NCBI GenBank assembly: GCA_964567685.1
Contig: CAZMNO010000005.1
Coordinates: 48,435-112,434 of the forward strand
Length of the DNA stretch: 64,000 nt
From: UBA5972 sp964567685
GTDB lineage: Bacteria > Pseudomonadota > Alphaproteobacteria > Rhodobacterales > Rhodobacteraceae
Direction of reading: 5' to 3'
In this document: positions 43,447 through 52,743 of the stretch, in pieces
Layout: each line of letters begins with the position of its first letter
Position numbering within the stretch: position 1 is the stretch's first letter
Notes under the pieces: model-generated
The model's database searches: none
What the model was told of the DNA's origin: nothing
The model's input: only the letters and a program-made list of their open reading frames with translations
Made by a program: the position numbers and the translations under genes

Positions 43447-44399
43447 GTGCGCCTGTTGTGAAAGACAAAGCCAAGGAAATTCATCAATAGCTGGGCCGCC
43501 AGGATCGAAGTTGATCCGGCAGGGTCGTAATCCGGTGCAACCTCGACCAGATCGATGCCGACGATATCATGCCGCTCTGCCGCTGCTTTCAGGATCTCCA
43601 GCACCTCGTAATAGAGAAACCCACCATGGCTGGGTGTGCCGGTGCCCGGCGCGATAGAGGGGCAAAAACCGTCGATATCGATGGTGACGTAAAGCCGCGC
43701 GTCTTTTGGCAGACGGCTGATCACGCCGTCACAGCCAAGTGAGCGCACCTGTCGCACGCTCAGAATATCCGAACCCATTGCCCGCGCTGCCTCATATCCG
43801 TCGCGCGCGGTGGACGAGACATTGCGGATGCCAAGCTGAGTCAGCCCGGTGACATAGTCTTTTTCCGCTGCCCGGCGCATCGGATTGCCGTGGCCGAATT
43901 TGACGCCGTGGCGTTCATCGACGAAATCGAGATGGGCATCGATCTGCAGAACATGTATCGGCCCCTGATCGTCAAAGGCATTGATACAGGGGATATTGAC
44001 CGAGTGATCGCCACCGATCACCACCGGCATCGCCCCGGCCGACAGCGCTTTACGCACGCCAAACTCGATATTGGCGTGGGATTTCACCGTATCGGTATGA
44101 ACGATATCGGCATCCCCCAGATCAACGATACGCACATCCTCGCCCAGATAGGTGGCATCGTCCTCGTGATCGTAAGCCCCGGCATGACCGAACGAGAACA
44201 GCGTTGACGCTTCGCGCACAGCACGCGGGCCGAACCGGGCACCGGCGCGAAACTGGGTGCCAAAATCAAAAGGTGCGCCAAGGATGGCGGCATCCGCTTC
44301 GATCGCGTCCCAATCCTGAACATATGGCTTCTTGGCAAATGTGGAAATGCCGACAAAAGGCAGGTTCAGACGCCCGGATTCGTAACCATGTGTGCTCAT
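43443..44399 (-). CDS. agmatinase / ureohydrolase family protein
   Basis: A 318-residue manganese ureohydrolase that releases urea from a guanidino compound. The metal motifs are GGDHSVNIPC, IHVLQIDAHLDFVDERHG (D-A-H-x-D) and YVTIDIDGFCPSIAPGTGTPSHGG (D-x-D with the C-terminal loop). The family covers agmatine, guanidinobutyrate and related substrates; placement with an aminotransferase and a CoA enzyme favours a catabolic or biosynthetic role beyond plain polyamine synthesis. The start at 44399 (MSTHGYESGR) is chosen; the longer frame to 44549 runs into the hydratase gene. Confidence 0.87.
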   Translation of the reverse strand: MSTHGYESGRLNLPFVGISTFAKKPYVQDWDAIEADAAILGAPFDFGTQFRAGARFGPRAVREASTLFSFGHAGAYDHEDDATYLGEDVRIVDLGDADIVHTDTVKSHANIEFGVRKALSAGAMPVVIGGDHSVNIPCINAFDDQGPIHVLQIDAHLDFVDERHGVKFGHGNPMRRAAEKDYVTGLTQLGIRNVSSTARDGYEAARAMGSDILSVRQVRSLGCDGVISRLPKDARLYVTIDIDGFCPSIAPGTGTPSHGGFLYYEVLEILKAAAERHDIVGIDLVEVAPDYDPAGSTSILAAQLLMNFLGFVFHNRRT

Positions 44400-44406
44400 G
44401 CTGTTC

Positions 44407-45264
44407 TCATTTCCTTGGGGTGATCGGTTGTTTCGTGGTCCAGTCAAAGCTGCCCTGATCGCGTTCACTGACCGCTTGTTTCCAGCCAAGCGCTTCGGCG
44501 CGGTCCTTAAAGGCAAGACCTTCGGGGGAATGGCGTGAAATGCCGTCAAAAAGCGTGGCCATGCGCTGCGTGTTCATCAGTCCGGTTGATTCGATGGCCT
44601 GATTTACTACCATCTTCTGCATCGCCAGCTGGTTGACGGGCACGGTTGCCATGCGCTCGGCCAACGCTTCAACTTCGTCATCAAGTTTATCGGCAGGTAC
44701 AGCCTTTAAAATCAGGCCCATCTCGGCCGCCTCACGCCCGGTGATTTTGTCACCCGTGAACAACATGCGCTTGGCTTTTTCAGCCCCCAACCGGTAAACC
44801 CACATGGCGGTTGTCGGCGTGCCCCAGACGCGCGCCGGCATATATCCGATCTCGGTTTCCTCGGCCATGATGGTCAGGTCCGCACAGAGCGCAATATCAC
44901 TGCCACCGGCAACTGCGACGCCGTGAACCTTGCAGATTACAGGTTTAAGGGCGCGCCACAGACTCATGAAATGATTGGTGTTCTTCCACATGAACTGGTA
45001 ATCCTTGATCGGATCCCAAGGCATTTCCTGCGTTACCTCACCAGATCCGTTGCCCTCGGCATAATAGGTAAGGTCATAGCCAGCACAAAAAGCCTGACCG
45101 GCCCCTGAAAGCACGATCACGTGCACCTCGGGATCCTGATCTGCCATCGCCACCGCCTCTGACAGCAAACCCGGCATTTCATCATCGATCGCGTTCAGCA
45201 CCTCGGGCCGATTGAGCGTAATTCGCCCAATCCGCCCGGTTTTTTCATAAAGCACTTTCGCCAT
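44407..45264 (-). CDS. enoyl-CoA hydratase/isomerase family protein
   Basis: A 285-residue crotonase-fold protein. CoA-binding and oxyanion-hole regions are visible as LSGAGQAFCAGYDLTYYAEG and KVHGVAVAGGSDIALCADLTIMAEE. The usual catalytic Glu pair is not clearly present (the second position falls in VWGTPTTAMWVYRLGAEKAKRML), so it may be a hydrolase, isomerase or other crotonase. First gene of the operon, with its stop 7 bases before the agmatinase-like start. MAKVLYEKTGRIGRITLNRP is the typical N-terminus. Confidence 0.88.
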   Translation of the reverse strand: MAKVLYEKTGRIGRITLNRPEVLNAIDDEMPGLLSEAVAMADQDPEVHVIVLSGAGQAFCAGYDLTYYAEGNGSGEVTQEMPWDPIKDYQFMWKNTNHFMSLWRALKPVICKVHGVAVAGGSDIALCADLTIMAEETEIGYMPARVWGTPTTAMWVYRLGAEKAKRMLFTGDKITGREAAEMGLILKAVPADKLDDEVEALAERMATVPVNQLAMQKMVVNQAIESTGLMNTQRMATLFDGISRHSPEGLAFKDRAEALGWKQAVSERDQGSFDWTTKQPITPRK

Positions 45265-45367
45265 GCCCCACGAACCCCTAAAAAATGTGTTACCAAGCCG
45301 TAACTGAGCGGACTTTCAGCCGCGCTTGTGGTAATTGCAACGGCAGACTGAATAGTACAGGCAAGAA

Positions 45368-46327
45368 ATGCTCAAAAAAACACCTCTCTGGCGCCAGACG
45401 CCGCCCGCCGTTTTCCCGGTTTGTCTTGGCTTTATGGGGTTGGGGCTGGCGTGGCGAAATGCGGCGGATATTTTGCCGGTTCCGCGTGAGATCGGTGATT
45501 TGATGCTGGGCTTCTCCACTGCCTTTTTCATCTATTTCCTGATTTTCTATCTGGTCAAACTCGCGGCAAGACCCGCAGTTCTGTTTGAGGATATGACCGA
45601 TCCGCCAGCACGCGCCGGGGTAGCGGCCCTGGCCATGTCGATGATGTTGCTTGCCGCAGCGCTCCTGCCTTTTAACATTTCGGTTCCGCAAGTCTGGTGG
45701 ACTGGTGTGATTCTGCAGATCGGTGCCAGCGCAATTGTGGTTTATGCGATCTGGAAGGAACCGCCGGAAAAGCGCGCTTTCACGCCGTTCATGTATCTGA
45801 CATTTGTCGGCCCGATTGTTGGCCCGGTTGCCGGTATTCCCCTGGGATATGTCCTGGAAAGCGTGATCCTGGCGCTTGCAGCTCTGGTGCCATTTGTAGT
45901 GATTACCATTGGCTATACGATTAGACTGGTCAGAGTGCGCCCATTGCAGCCCTATCGCCCGTCGCTGGCGATCTTTCTGGCCCCGATCAGTCTTTTCGCG
46001 CAGTGTTTTGGCCTGCTTGATGTCGACTGGGCCTTCTGGCTGTTTTATTACTGGGGTTGGGTGGTTGCGCTGGTCCTTCTGGGGCTGGGCCCGTGGATGA
46101 CCGACGGCGGCTGGACACCGTTCTGGGCGAGCTTCACATTTCCCATCGCCACATTTGCCTCGGTTCAGGTTATTGCCTTCGCCAAGGGCTCAACTGTTCT
46201 GGCCCCTCTGGGTCTGTGGGCAGCTCTGTCGGTCGGCAGCCCACTGATCCTTTATATCGTTTACCAATCGGTCATGGCCTGGGTGACCGGCGATCTTGCC
46301 AGGAAAAGCGGGGCGGCGACGGCCTGA
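45368..46327 (+). CDS. SLAC1/TDT-family transporter (tellurite-resistance/dicarboxylate type)
   Basis: A 319-residue membrane protein with about ten hydrophobic segments. The opening TPPAVFPVCLGFMGLGLAWRNAA and later PEKRAFTPFMYLTFVGPIVGPVAGIPLGY match the TDT/SLAC1 pattern (TehA, Mae1, SLAC1), a family of anion channels and organic-acid transporters. Tellurite resistance is a historical label and not predicted here. It stands alone on the plus strand, divergent from the hydratase operon and followed by guaB after 75 bases. Confidence 0.8.
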   Translation: MLKKTPLWRQTPPAVFPVCLGFMGLGLAWRNAADILPVPREIGDLMLGFSTAFFIYFLIFYLVKLAARPAVLFEDMTDPPARAGVAALAMSMMLLAAALLPFNISVPQVWWTGVILQIGASAIVVYAIWKEPPEKRAFTPFMYLTFVGPIVGPVAGIPLGYVLESVILALAALVPFVVITIGYTIRLVRVRPLQPYRPSLAIFLAPISLFAQCFGLLDVDWAFWLFYYWGWVVALVLLGLGPWMTDGGWTPFWASFTFPIATFASVQVIAFAKGSTVLAPLGLWAALSVGSPLILYIVYQSVMAWVTGDLARKSGAATA

Positions 46328-46402
46328 ATTGGCTCTTTTCATTTCAGGGCGGGCGTGAAATAGAGACGTGCCAACAGCGATCCCCATTCTTGGAGTCCCC
46401 CA

Positions 46403-47857
46403 ATGGAAATTCGTGAGGCCCTCACCTTTGATGATGTTCTGCTCGTTCCCGGCGCGTCTGTCGTATTGCCCGGCGATGCCGACACGTCAACGAATGTCAC
46501 AAAATCAATCGCCCTGAACATCCCACTGCTGAGTTCGGCAATGGATACGGTGACCGAAAGCGACATGGCCATAGCCATGGCACAGGCAGGCGGCATGGGG
46601 GTTTTGCATCGCAATCTGGATGTAGAGGAACAGGCGCGTCAGGTGCGCCGCGTCAAGAGGTTTGAAAGCGGCATTGTCTATTCACCGATCACCCTGACGC
46701 CCGATCAGACATTGGCTGATGCCAAGGCCCTGCAGGCGCGCTACCGGATCACAGGCTTTCCGGTGGTTTCGCCTGACGGGGTGGTGCTGGGCATCGTGAC
46801 CAACCGCGACATGCGCTTTGCGCCGGATGATCAGACACCGGTTTCGGTTATGATGACATCCGGCGATCTGGCAATGCTGCGTGAACCTGCTGATCTGAGC
46901 GAGGCCAAAAGCCTGATGGAATCACGCCGAATCGAGAAACTGCTGGTGGTGGATAGCGATCAAAAGCTGACCGGGTTACTGACCTTGAAAGACATTGAAC
47001 AAGCCGTGCTCAATCCTAATGCCACGAAGGACGATATCGGACGGTTACGGGTGGCAGCAGCAACGACTGTTGGTGATTCCGGCTTTGAACGCTCTGAGGC
47101 GCTGATAGATGCCGGTGTCGACCTGATTGTTATCGACACGGCGCATGGACATTCCGCAAGCGTGGCAGCTGCCGTTGAACGGATCAAGAAAGCCTCGAAC
47201 GCCGTGCAGGTCGTGGCTGGCAACGTCGCCACCGGTGAGGCGACCAAAGCTTTGATCGGGGCAGGGGCCGATGCGGTGAAGGTGGGGATCGGACCGGGGT
47301 CCATTTGCACGACGCGCATTGTTGCGGGCGTTGGTGTGCCGCAGCTGACCGCAATCATGGATTGCGCTGAGGAAGGGCAGAAAACCGGCGTACCGGTGAT
47401 TGCCGATGGCGGTATCAAATATTCCGGCGATTTTGCCAAAGCAATTGCCGCCGGGGCCAGTTGCGCCATGCTGGGCTCGATGCTTGCCGGTACCGACGAG
47501 GCACCGGGCGAGGTGATCCTCTATCAGGGGCGTTCATTCAAGGCATTTCGCGGCATGGGTTCGGTCGGCGCGATGGCGCGGGGCTCTGCCGACAGGTATT
47601 TCCAGAAGGAAGCCTCAAGCGACAAGCTGGTGCCCGAAGGGATCGAAGGGCAGGTGCCTTACAAAGGGGCTGCCGGTGCTGTTATTCACCAGCTTGTCGG
47701 CGGCTTGCGCGCCGCCATGGGCTATACCGGCAGCGCCACGGTTGAAGCGATGCGCGAGGGGTGTAGTTTCGTCAAGATATCGGGTGCCGGCCTTAGTGAG
47801 AGCCATGTGCATGACGTGCAGATCACCCGCGAAAGCCCCAATTACCGGGTTGGTTGA
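46403..47857 (+). CDS. guaB: IMP dehydrogenase
   Basis: Rate-limiting step of GMP synthesis: NAD-dependent oxidation of IMP to XMP. The 484 residues have N-terminal MEIREALTFDDVLLVPGASVVLP and two CBS domains (about residues 95-205, from YSPITLTPDQTLADA to LTGLLTLKDIEQAV). The catalytic loop is GIGPGSICTTRIVAGVGVPQ, the phosphate-binding part GGIKYSGDFAKAIAAGAS, and the flap YKGAAGAVIHQL. GGAG lies upstream of the ATG. Confidence 0.97.
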   Translation: MEIREALTFDDVLLVPGASVVLPGDADTSTNVTKSIALNIPLLSSAMDTVTESDMAIAMAQAGGMGVLHRNLDVEEQARQVRRVKRFESGIVYSPITLTPDQTLADAKALQARYRITGFPVVSPDGVVLGIVTNRDMRFAPDDQTPVSVMMTSGDLAMLREPADLSEAKSLMESRRIEKLLVVDSDQKLTGLLTLKDIEQAVLNPNATKDDIGRLRVAAATTVGDSGFERSEALIDAGVDLIVIDTAHGHSASVAAAVERIKKASNAVQVVAGNVATGEATKALIGAGADAVKVGIGPGSICTTRIVAGVGVPQLTAIMDCAEEGQKTGVPVIADGGIKYSGDFAKAIAAGASCAMLGSMLAGTDEAPGEVILYQGRSFKAFRGMGSVGAMARGSADRYFQKEASSDKLVPEGIEGQVPYKGAAGAVIHQLVGGLRAAMGYTGSATVEAMREGCSFVKISGAGLSESHVHDVQITRESPNYRVG

Positions 47858-47871
47858 CAAGGATTGTTTAT

Positions 47872-48309
47872 ATGGAATTTCTGCCCCTTGATCTGAAAAT
47901 CGCCATTGCCTGTGTGTTCCTGCAGGCAGGGCTCACCTTTTATGCCATTCTCAGGGTCGGGTTTGTTCGCGTGCGGATGATCCGCGAGGAGAACATCCGC
48001 CTGGCGCAAATAGCGCTTGATGGGCAGGCCTATCCCGATGAAGCGCGCAAACAGGCAAATAATCTGGCGAACCAGTTTGAGTTTCCGGTACTTCTGTACA
48101 TGGCGGTGGTGTTTGCCGCCGTGTTTGACGCTTCGTCAATGCCGTTTGCGCTGGCGTGTCTGGTTTTTGTGATCACACGTTTTATTCACCGTTTCATCCA
48201 TGTTCGCTCCAACAACGTGGTCAGGCGGTTCAAGGTCTTTTTGATCGGAGTCGCCGTGCTGGCCTTCGCCTGGCTGGTTCTGGGGTTGTCGCTAGTAGGT
48301 ATATTTTAG
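47872..48309 (+). CDS. MAPEG-family membrane protein
   Basis: A 145-residue four-helix membrane protein of the MAPEG group (eicosanoid and glutathione metabolism relatives). Visible segments: LKIAIACVFLQAGLTFYAILRVG, then NNLANQFEFPVLLYMAVVFAAVF (with the conserved N-x-x-E-x-P-x-x-x-L/Y pattern), then AFALACLVFVITRFIHRFIHVRSNNVVRRF. Bacterial members have unknown substrates. The ATG at 47872 has AAGGA nine bases before it; gap to guaB is 14 bases, so they are likely co-transcribed. Confidence 0.85.
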   Translation: MEFLPLDLKIAIACVFLQAGLTFYAILRVGFVRVRMIREENIRLAQIALDGQAYPDEARKQANNLANQFEFPVLLYMAVVFAAVFDASSMPFALACLVFVITRFIHRFIHVRSNNVVRRFKVFLIGVAVLAFAWLVLGLSLVGIF

Positions 48310-48385
48310 TGCAGAATAACAAAAGCTTGCACTATGTATTTCATGTTAACCCTTCAAGCGAATCCTCTCTGCTTTGGCGGGAAGC

Positions 48386-49558
48386 ATGACCCCATCAGCC
48401 CGGATTTCCGCTGCGATTGATATCCTTGACCGCATTCTGAACGGCGAGGCCGCACAAAAAGTGCTTGCCGGCTGGGCCCGGCAGAACCGCTATGCCGGGT
48501 CGGGCGACCGGGCGCATATTCGTGATCTGGTGTTTGATATTCTGCGCAGGCGTCGGTCCTGCGCTGCTGCCGGTGGGGCAAAGAGCGGGCGCGGACAGGT
48601 TCTGGGGTTCGTTCGACTTAGCGATCAAAACCCGGACACGCTTTTTACCGGGGAGCGCTTTGCACCACCCCCACTCAGCCCTGAAGAGCGTGCGCATGAC
48701 CAGGCACGGGAAACCTGGCCTGATGCGGTCAGGCTGGATTATCCGGACTGGCTTGAACCCATGCTGCATGCCTCACTGGGAGAGCGGTTTGAGACCATCC
48801 TCAGGGGCTTGCAAAACCGCGCACCAGTTTATGTCAGGGTGAACCGTAAAAAGGCGGATCGCACGACAGCAATCAGCGTACTGGCGCAGGGCGGGATCAC
48901 GGCAGAGGCGCACCCAAAAGTGAGTTCGGCACTGGAAGTCACGGAAAACGCACGCAAAATCTCATCAAGCAGAGCATTTCGTGAGGGCATGATCGAACTG
49001 CAAGATGCAGCATCACAAGCTGTTGTTAACGAACTTGAGTTGCCGCAAAAGGGACGCATCCTTGATTATTGCGCTGGCGGTGGTGGCAAAGCGCTGGCGC
49101 TTGCAGACGGAACGCAGGCTGAAATCTATGCCCATGACATCAGCGCCAGACGAATGCAGAACATCGCGCCAAGGGCCGCACGGGCCGGGGTGGATATTGC
49201 CTGCCTTGCGCCAGGGCACGCCGCTGACCACGCACCCTATGATCTGGTCTTTTGCGATGCCCCCTGTTCGGGCTCAGGTGCCTGGCGGCGAGCGCCCTGG
49301 GGTAAATGGGATCTGACTGCTGAGAAGCTGGCTGAACTGCTTGAAATTCAGTCAGAAATACTGCGGAACGCCGCGCAACTGGTCGCGCCCGGGGGCAGCC
49401 TCGCCTATGCGACCTGTTCGCTTTTTACCGAAGAGAACAGAGAGCAGGTTCAAACATTTCTGCGCGAAAACAAGGGGTTCACACTGGTTCAAAGCCGTGA
49501 ATACCTGTCGCTTGATCAGGGTGATGGCATGTATATCGCCCAAATGTCACACCGGTAG
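48386..49558 (+). CDS. RsmB/NOP-family RNA cytosine-5 methyltransferase
   Basis: A 390-residue SAM-dependent methyltransferase. An N-terminal NusB-like helical part (AIDILDRILNGEAAQKVLAGWA) precedes the catalytic domain: KGRILDYCAGGGGKALALA (SAM motif I), LVFCDAPCSGSGAWRRAP (motif IV with P-C), and SLAYATCSLFTEENREQ (motif VI with T-C, second Cys). E. coli RsmB modifies C967 of 16S rRNA; whether this one does or belongs to a close branch cannot be fixed by eye. The ATG at 48386 follows GGCGGGA. The cckA gene begins 113 bases later. Confidence 0.9.
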   Translation: MTPSARISAAIDILDRILNGEAAQKVLAGWARQNRYAGSGDRAHIRDLVFDILRRRRSCAAAGGAKSGRGQVLGFVRLSDQNPDTLFTGERFAPPPLSPEERAHDQARETWPDAVRLDYPDWLEPMLHASLGERFETILRGLQNRAPVYVRVNRKKADRTTAISVLAQGGITAEAHPKVSSALEVTENARKISSSRAFREGMIELQDAASQAVVNELELPQKGRILDYCAGGGGKALALADGTQAEIYAHDISARRMQNIAPRAARAGVDIACLAPGHAADHAPYDLVFCDAPCSGSGAWRRAPWGKWDLTAEKLAELLEIQSEILRNAAQLVAPGGSLAYATCSLFTEENREQVQTFLRENKGFTLVQSREYLSLDQGDGMYIAQMSHR

Positions 49559-49599
49559 TATCCCCTTCCTACTCCTCTTTACACAACCTTAGGTTGCGG

Positions 49600-49615
49600 T
49601 TAACGTTATCGTAAC
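49600..49615 (+). promoter_or_regulatory. CtrA-like binding site before cckA
   Basis: TTAA-CGTTATC-GTAAC matches the CtrA consensus TTAA-N7-TTAAC with one mismatch and continues into TAACCAT, itself seven of eight bases of a CtrA half-site. It is about 60 bases before the cckA start. A 13-base palindrome CAACCTTAGGTTG (49584-49596) lies just left of it. Confidence 0.55.
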
Positions 49616-49671
49616 CATAAGCGAGGGACATAAGGGGCAGGAGTAGGAGCGACACAAGGATACCCCGGCTC

Positions 49672-52041
49672 GTGAGCGACGCATCCATCAGTGATTCTAA
49701 AACAGTCGAGGCGGCGCGGCGTCTTGCCCCTCAGCTCTGGGCCTTTGTCTGGCTGGGGCTGGCTTTGTTGATCCCCGGTCTTCTGATCCCCAATACGGCG
49801 GTCTCGCTGGCCTTTTTTGTCAGTTCGACCAGTGTTTTCGGTGTGGCGCTGCTGGTAATGGCCCTCAACCGCAAATATCTGGCCTCGCCCCGGCATTTCC
49901 ATTCTTCGCTCGACGTCTTTGTGCGCAATGATCAGACGGCGACGTTCTGCATCACTGACGACGGTGAAATCACCTATGCCAATCGTGCCGCGCGCGCCCG
50001 GTTTGGGAATGTCGAAAAGAAATCGCTGGTGCTGGTGCTTGCAGATTATTCAGCCAATCCGGTCAACATAATCTTTCAGTTGAAAAGCCAGGCGCGGCAG
50101 GGCGGGGTTGCGCATCGTGACATCGTGACGGAAACGGGCCATCTGCGCCTGTCGGCACATTATCTCGGCCCCCAGGGGTTTGTCTGGCGGCTGGAAGACC
50201 TTGTTGAACAACGCGATAGCGGCAACAGCGTTACCGAGCCGATTGGGTTGCCGATGCTGCTGGCAAACCCGGATGGCGCGGTTCTTCACATCAATCAGGC
50301 ACTTTTTGCAAAGATCGGCTGCCGGATCAGCCATATTGACCGGTTGTTTCACGATTTGCCGCTGCGTCCGCAGGGCTTGCACCAGATCATGACCAAAGAC
50401 GGGCCGGAAACCGTGCGCGTGGTTGAAATCATGCGCGACAACGAGGTGCGAGAGGTGTTTCTGATTGCCTGCGACCCTGATGAAATCGCCGGAGCCTCAA
50501 CCGGTCGGTTGTTTGATGAATTGCCAGTGGCGCTGGTGAAGCTCACCCAAACCGGCATGATTCTCAATGCAAACCGGCTGGCACGGCGATTGCTCGGCCT
50601 TAAAGAGGCGCGCGAGGCGCGGCTTGGTGATCTGGTTCAGGGATTGGGAAGGCCGTTTCACGATTGGCTGGCCGAAGCAGCAGATGGGCGAGTGCTCAAC
50701 CGCCCCGAGGTGGTCGAGGCAAAGGGGCAGGAGCGTGAAACATATCTGCAAATAACTCTCAGCCGGATCGTTGAAGACGGTGAAACCACGCTGATCGCGG
50801 TTCTCAGCGACGCGACAGAGTTGAAAACGCTTGAGGCGCAGTTCGTCCAAAGCCAGAAAATGCAGGCCATCGGTCAGCTTGCCGGAGGGGTGGCGCATGA
50901 TTTCAACAACCTTTTGACGGCAATATCGGGCTATTGCGATCTTTTGCTGTTGCGTCACGACGAGGGTGATCCCGATTATGGTGATCTCATGCAGATCACG
51001 CAGAATGCCAACCGGGCGGCGGCGCTGGTCAACCAGCTTCTGGCGTTTTCGCGCAAGCAGAACCTGCAACCGGAAACCCTTGACCTGCGTGACACGCTGG
51101 CCGATCTCTCACATCTTCTGAACCGGCTCCTGGGCGAAAAAGTGACGCTGAGCTTGAAGAGCAGCGAGGCGCTTTCACCAGTGCGCGCTGACAAACGCCA
51201 GTTGGAACAGGTTCTGATGAACCTCGTGGTCAATGCGCGTGATGCGATGGCCGAAGGTGGCGTTGTGACAATTGAAACGGAAAACCTACATCTTGCCAAT
51301 GGGTTAAAACGCAATCGGGCAATAGTTGAACCCGGTGAATATGTCTCGATCCGGGTGTCCGATGATGGTGCCGGCATTTCACCGGATCGCCTGGAAAAAA
51401 TATTTGAACCGTTCTACACGACCAAGAAAACCGGTGAAGGCACCGGGCTTGGCCTGTCGATGGCTTACGGCATCATCAAGCAGACGGGTGGGTTCATTTT
51501 TGTTGATTCTGCCCGCGGTCAGGGCACGAGTTTTCAGATCCTCCTGCCCGCACACGAGCATCTGCCAGCGATTGAGGAGTTGCGTCCAGTCAGGCTGGCC
51601 AGCGCGCAAACTGCCCGCGATGATGGCGTCGTTCTGCTGGTGGAAGACGAGGCGCCGGTGCGCGCCTTTGCCGCCCGGGCCTTGCGCATGCGCGGCTATA
51701 CCGTGCTTGAGGCGGCAGATGCCGAAGAGGCACTGGCGATGCTTGAAGATGATGCGCTTTCAGTCGATGTATTTGTCACCGACGTCATCATGCCCGGCAA
51801 AGACGGCCCGACCTGGGTGCGCGAAGCACTGAAAAAACGCCCTGATGTCAAAGTGGTCTTTGTTTCCGGCTATGCTGAAGAGAGTTTCGCCGCCGATCAG
51901 GCCTCGTTCATCAATTCAGTGTTTTTGCCAAAGCCGTTTTCACTGGTCGATTTGACCGACAGGGTGCGCGATCAGATGCCCAGCCAAAGTGCCGATCCAC
52001 CGGCGGAACCGCTGGCAAAAGCACGAATTAACGCACCATAG
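49672..52041 (+). CDS. cckA: CckA hybrid histidine kinase
   Basis: The 789-residue membrane kinase that heads the CckA-ChpT-CtrA phosphorelay controlling cell cycle, motility and gene-transfer traits in alphaproteobacteria. In order: two membrane helices (about residues 20-65), two PAS-like domains, a HisKA domain with the phospho-His in LAGGVAHDFNNLLTAISGYC (about residue 408), an ATPase domain (NLVVNARDAM, DDGAGI, GEGTGLGLSM) and a C-terminal receiver with Asp about 703 (VTDVIMPGKDGP). The H-box with H-D-F-N-N is typical of CckA. The start is GTG at 49672. The CtrA-like site upstream suggests feedback. Confidence 0.95.
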   Translation: MSDASISDSKTVEAARRLAPQLWAFVWLGLALLIPGLLIPNTAVSLAFFVSSTSVFGVALLVMALNRKYLASPRHFHSSLDVFVRNDQTATFCITDDGEITYANRAARARFGNVEKKSLVLVLADYSANPVNIIFQLKSQARQGGVAHRDIVTETGHLRLSAHYLGPQGFVWRLEDLVEQRDSGNSVTEPIGLPMLLANPDGAVLHINQALFAKIGCRISHIDRLFHDLPLRPQGLHQIMTKDGPETVRVVEIMRDNEVREVFLIACDPDEIAGASTGRLFDELPVALVKLTQTGMILNANRLARRLLGLKEAREARLGDLVQGLGRPFHDWLAEAADGRVLNRPEVVEAKGQERETYLQITLSRIVEDGETTLIAVLSDATELKTLEAQFVQSQKMQAIGQLAGGVAHDFNNLLTAISGYCDLLLLRHDEGDPDYGDLMQITQNANRAAALVNQLLAFSRKQNLQPETLDLRDTLADLSHLLNRLLGEKVTLSLKSSEALSPVRADKRQLEQVLMNLVVNARDAMAEGGVVTIETENLHLANGLKRNRAIVEPGEYVSIRVSDDGAGISPDRLEKIFEPFYTTKKTGEGTGLGLSMAYGIIKQTGGFIFVDSARGQGTSFQILLPAHEHLPAIEELRPVRLASAQTARDDGVVLLVEDEAPVRAFAARALRMRGYTVLEAADAEEALAMLEDDALSVDVFVTDVIMPGKDGPTWVREALKKRPDVKVVFVSGYAEESFAADQASFINSVFLPKPFSLVDLTDRVRDQMPSQSADPPAEPLAKARINAP

Positions 52042-52044
52042 CAG

Positions 52045-52641
52045 TCATTTTATGCTGTGGTAGGTGTCAAAATCCAGCGCATACTGGCGCTGATACCGGC
52101 GCGTAAGCTCGGGCGACAGCGTAACTGGCATTTTCTCTGACGCGTTCTTTTCGCCAAGCTTCAGATTGCGCCCCAGACGATCTGACAGAAAATCAACCAC
52201 CTTTGGCAGGTCTTCATAGCGATAGATATGATCCACCCCGACAACCCCGCGATTCTTAGACATCTGATTGGCCTGCGACCCGATCTCGGCAAAATCCGGG
52301 CGTTTGCCTGCACCAAGGTATGCCTCGACGAATTCGTCAAAACTGACATCAGCGGTGCTTTTGGAAGAGCCCCGAATGGCATCGCGACGCCGGTAGCGAT
52401 ACCAACTGCCCAGCCAGTCCACCGGTTCGCGCATTACAGCGAGGGTTTGAACATCCTCAAGCCCGGTTTTTTCTAAGTAAGGGCGGATGAATCGGTTGAA
52501 CCGCTGCAGCGTCATATGCTTGATTTGCGGCGGCCGCTCAAAGGAAATAGCCGCATAGGGTGCCAATGCGGCCTCTATCGCGGTTGTTCCGGTTTTCGGG
52601 ATCGCAATGAAGGCAAGCTTTTCTTTCCATAAAATCATCAT
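52045..52641 (-). CDS. small sulfotransferase-family protein
   Basis: A 198-residue P-loop protein: MILWKEKLAFIAIPKTGTTAIEAAL contains the PAPS 5'-phosphate loop (PKTGTT) and LAVMREPVDWLGSWYRYRRRDA the 3'-phosphate region (R-x-P-x-x-x-x-x-S). It is shorter than typical sulfotransferases and has no TPR repeats or signal peptide. ATG at 52639-52641 or the adjacent one at 52638; the TTG at 52659 is also open. It is convergent with cckA, 3 bases apart, and lies divergently upstream of recA. Acceptor unknown; third sulfotransferase in the window. Confidence 0.8.
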   Translation of the reverse strand: MMILWKEKLAFIAIPKTGTTAIEAALAPYAAISFERPPQIKHMTLQRFNRFIRPYLEKTGLEDVQTLAVMREPVDWLGSWYRYRRRDAIRGSSKSTADVSFDEFVEAYLGAGKRPDFAEIGSQANQMSKNRGVVGVDHIYRYEDLPKVVDFLSDRLGRNLKLGEKNASEKMPVTLSPELTRRYQRQYALDFDTYHSIK

Positions 52642-52743
52642 TTTAGAAGGTTGCCTCAATGTATTTTTGTATTGTTCTTCTCAAATAAACTACTCCTTAA
52701 CCACTCCGATAAAAAGTAATATTGAAAAGAAATTTGTTGTAAT

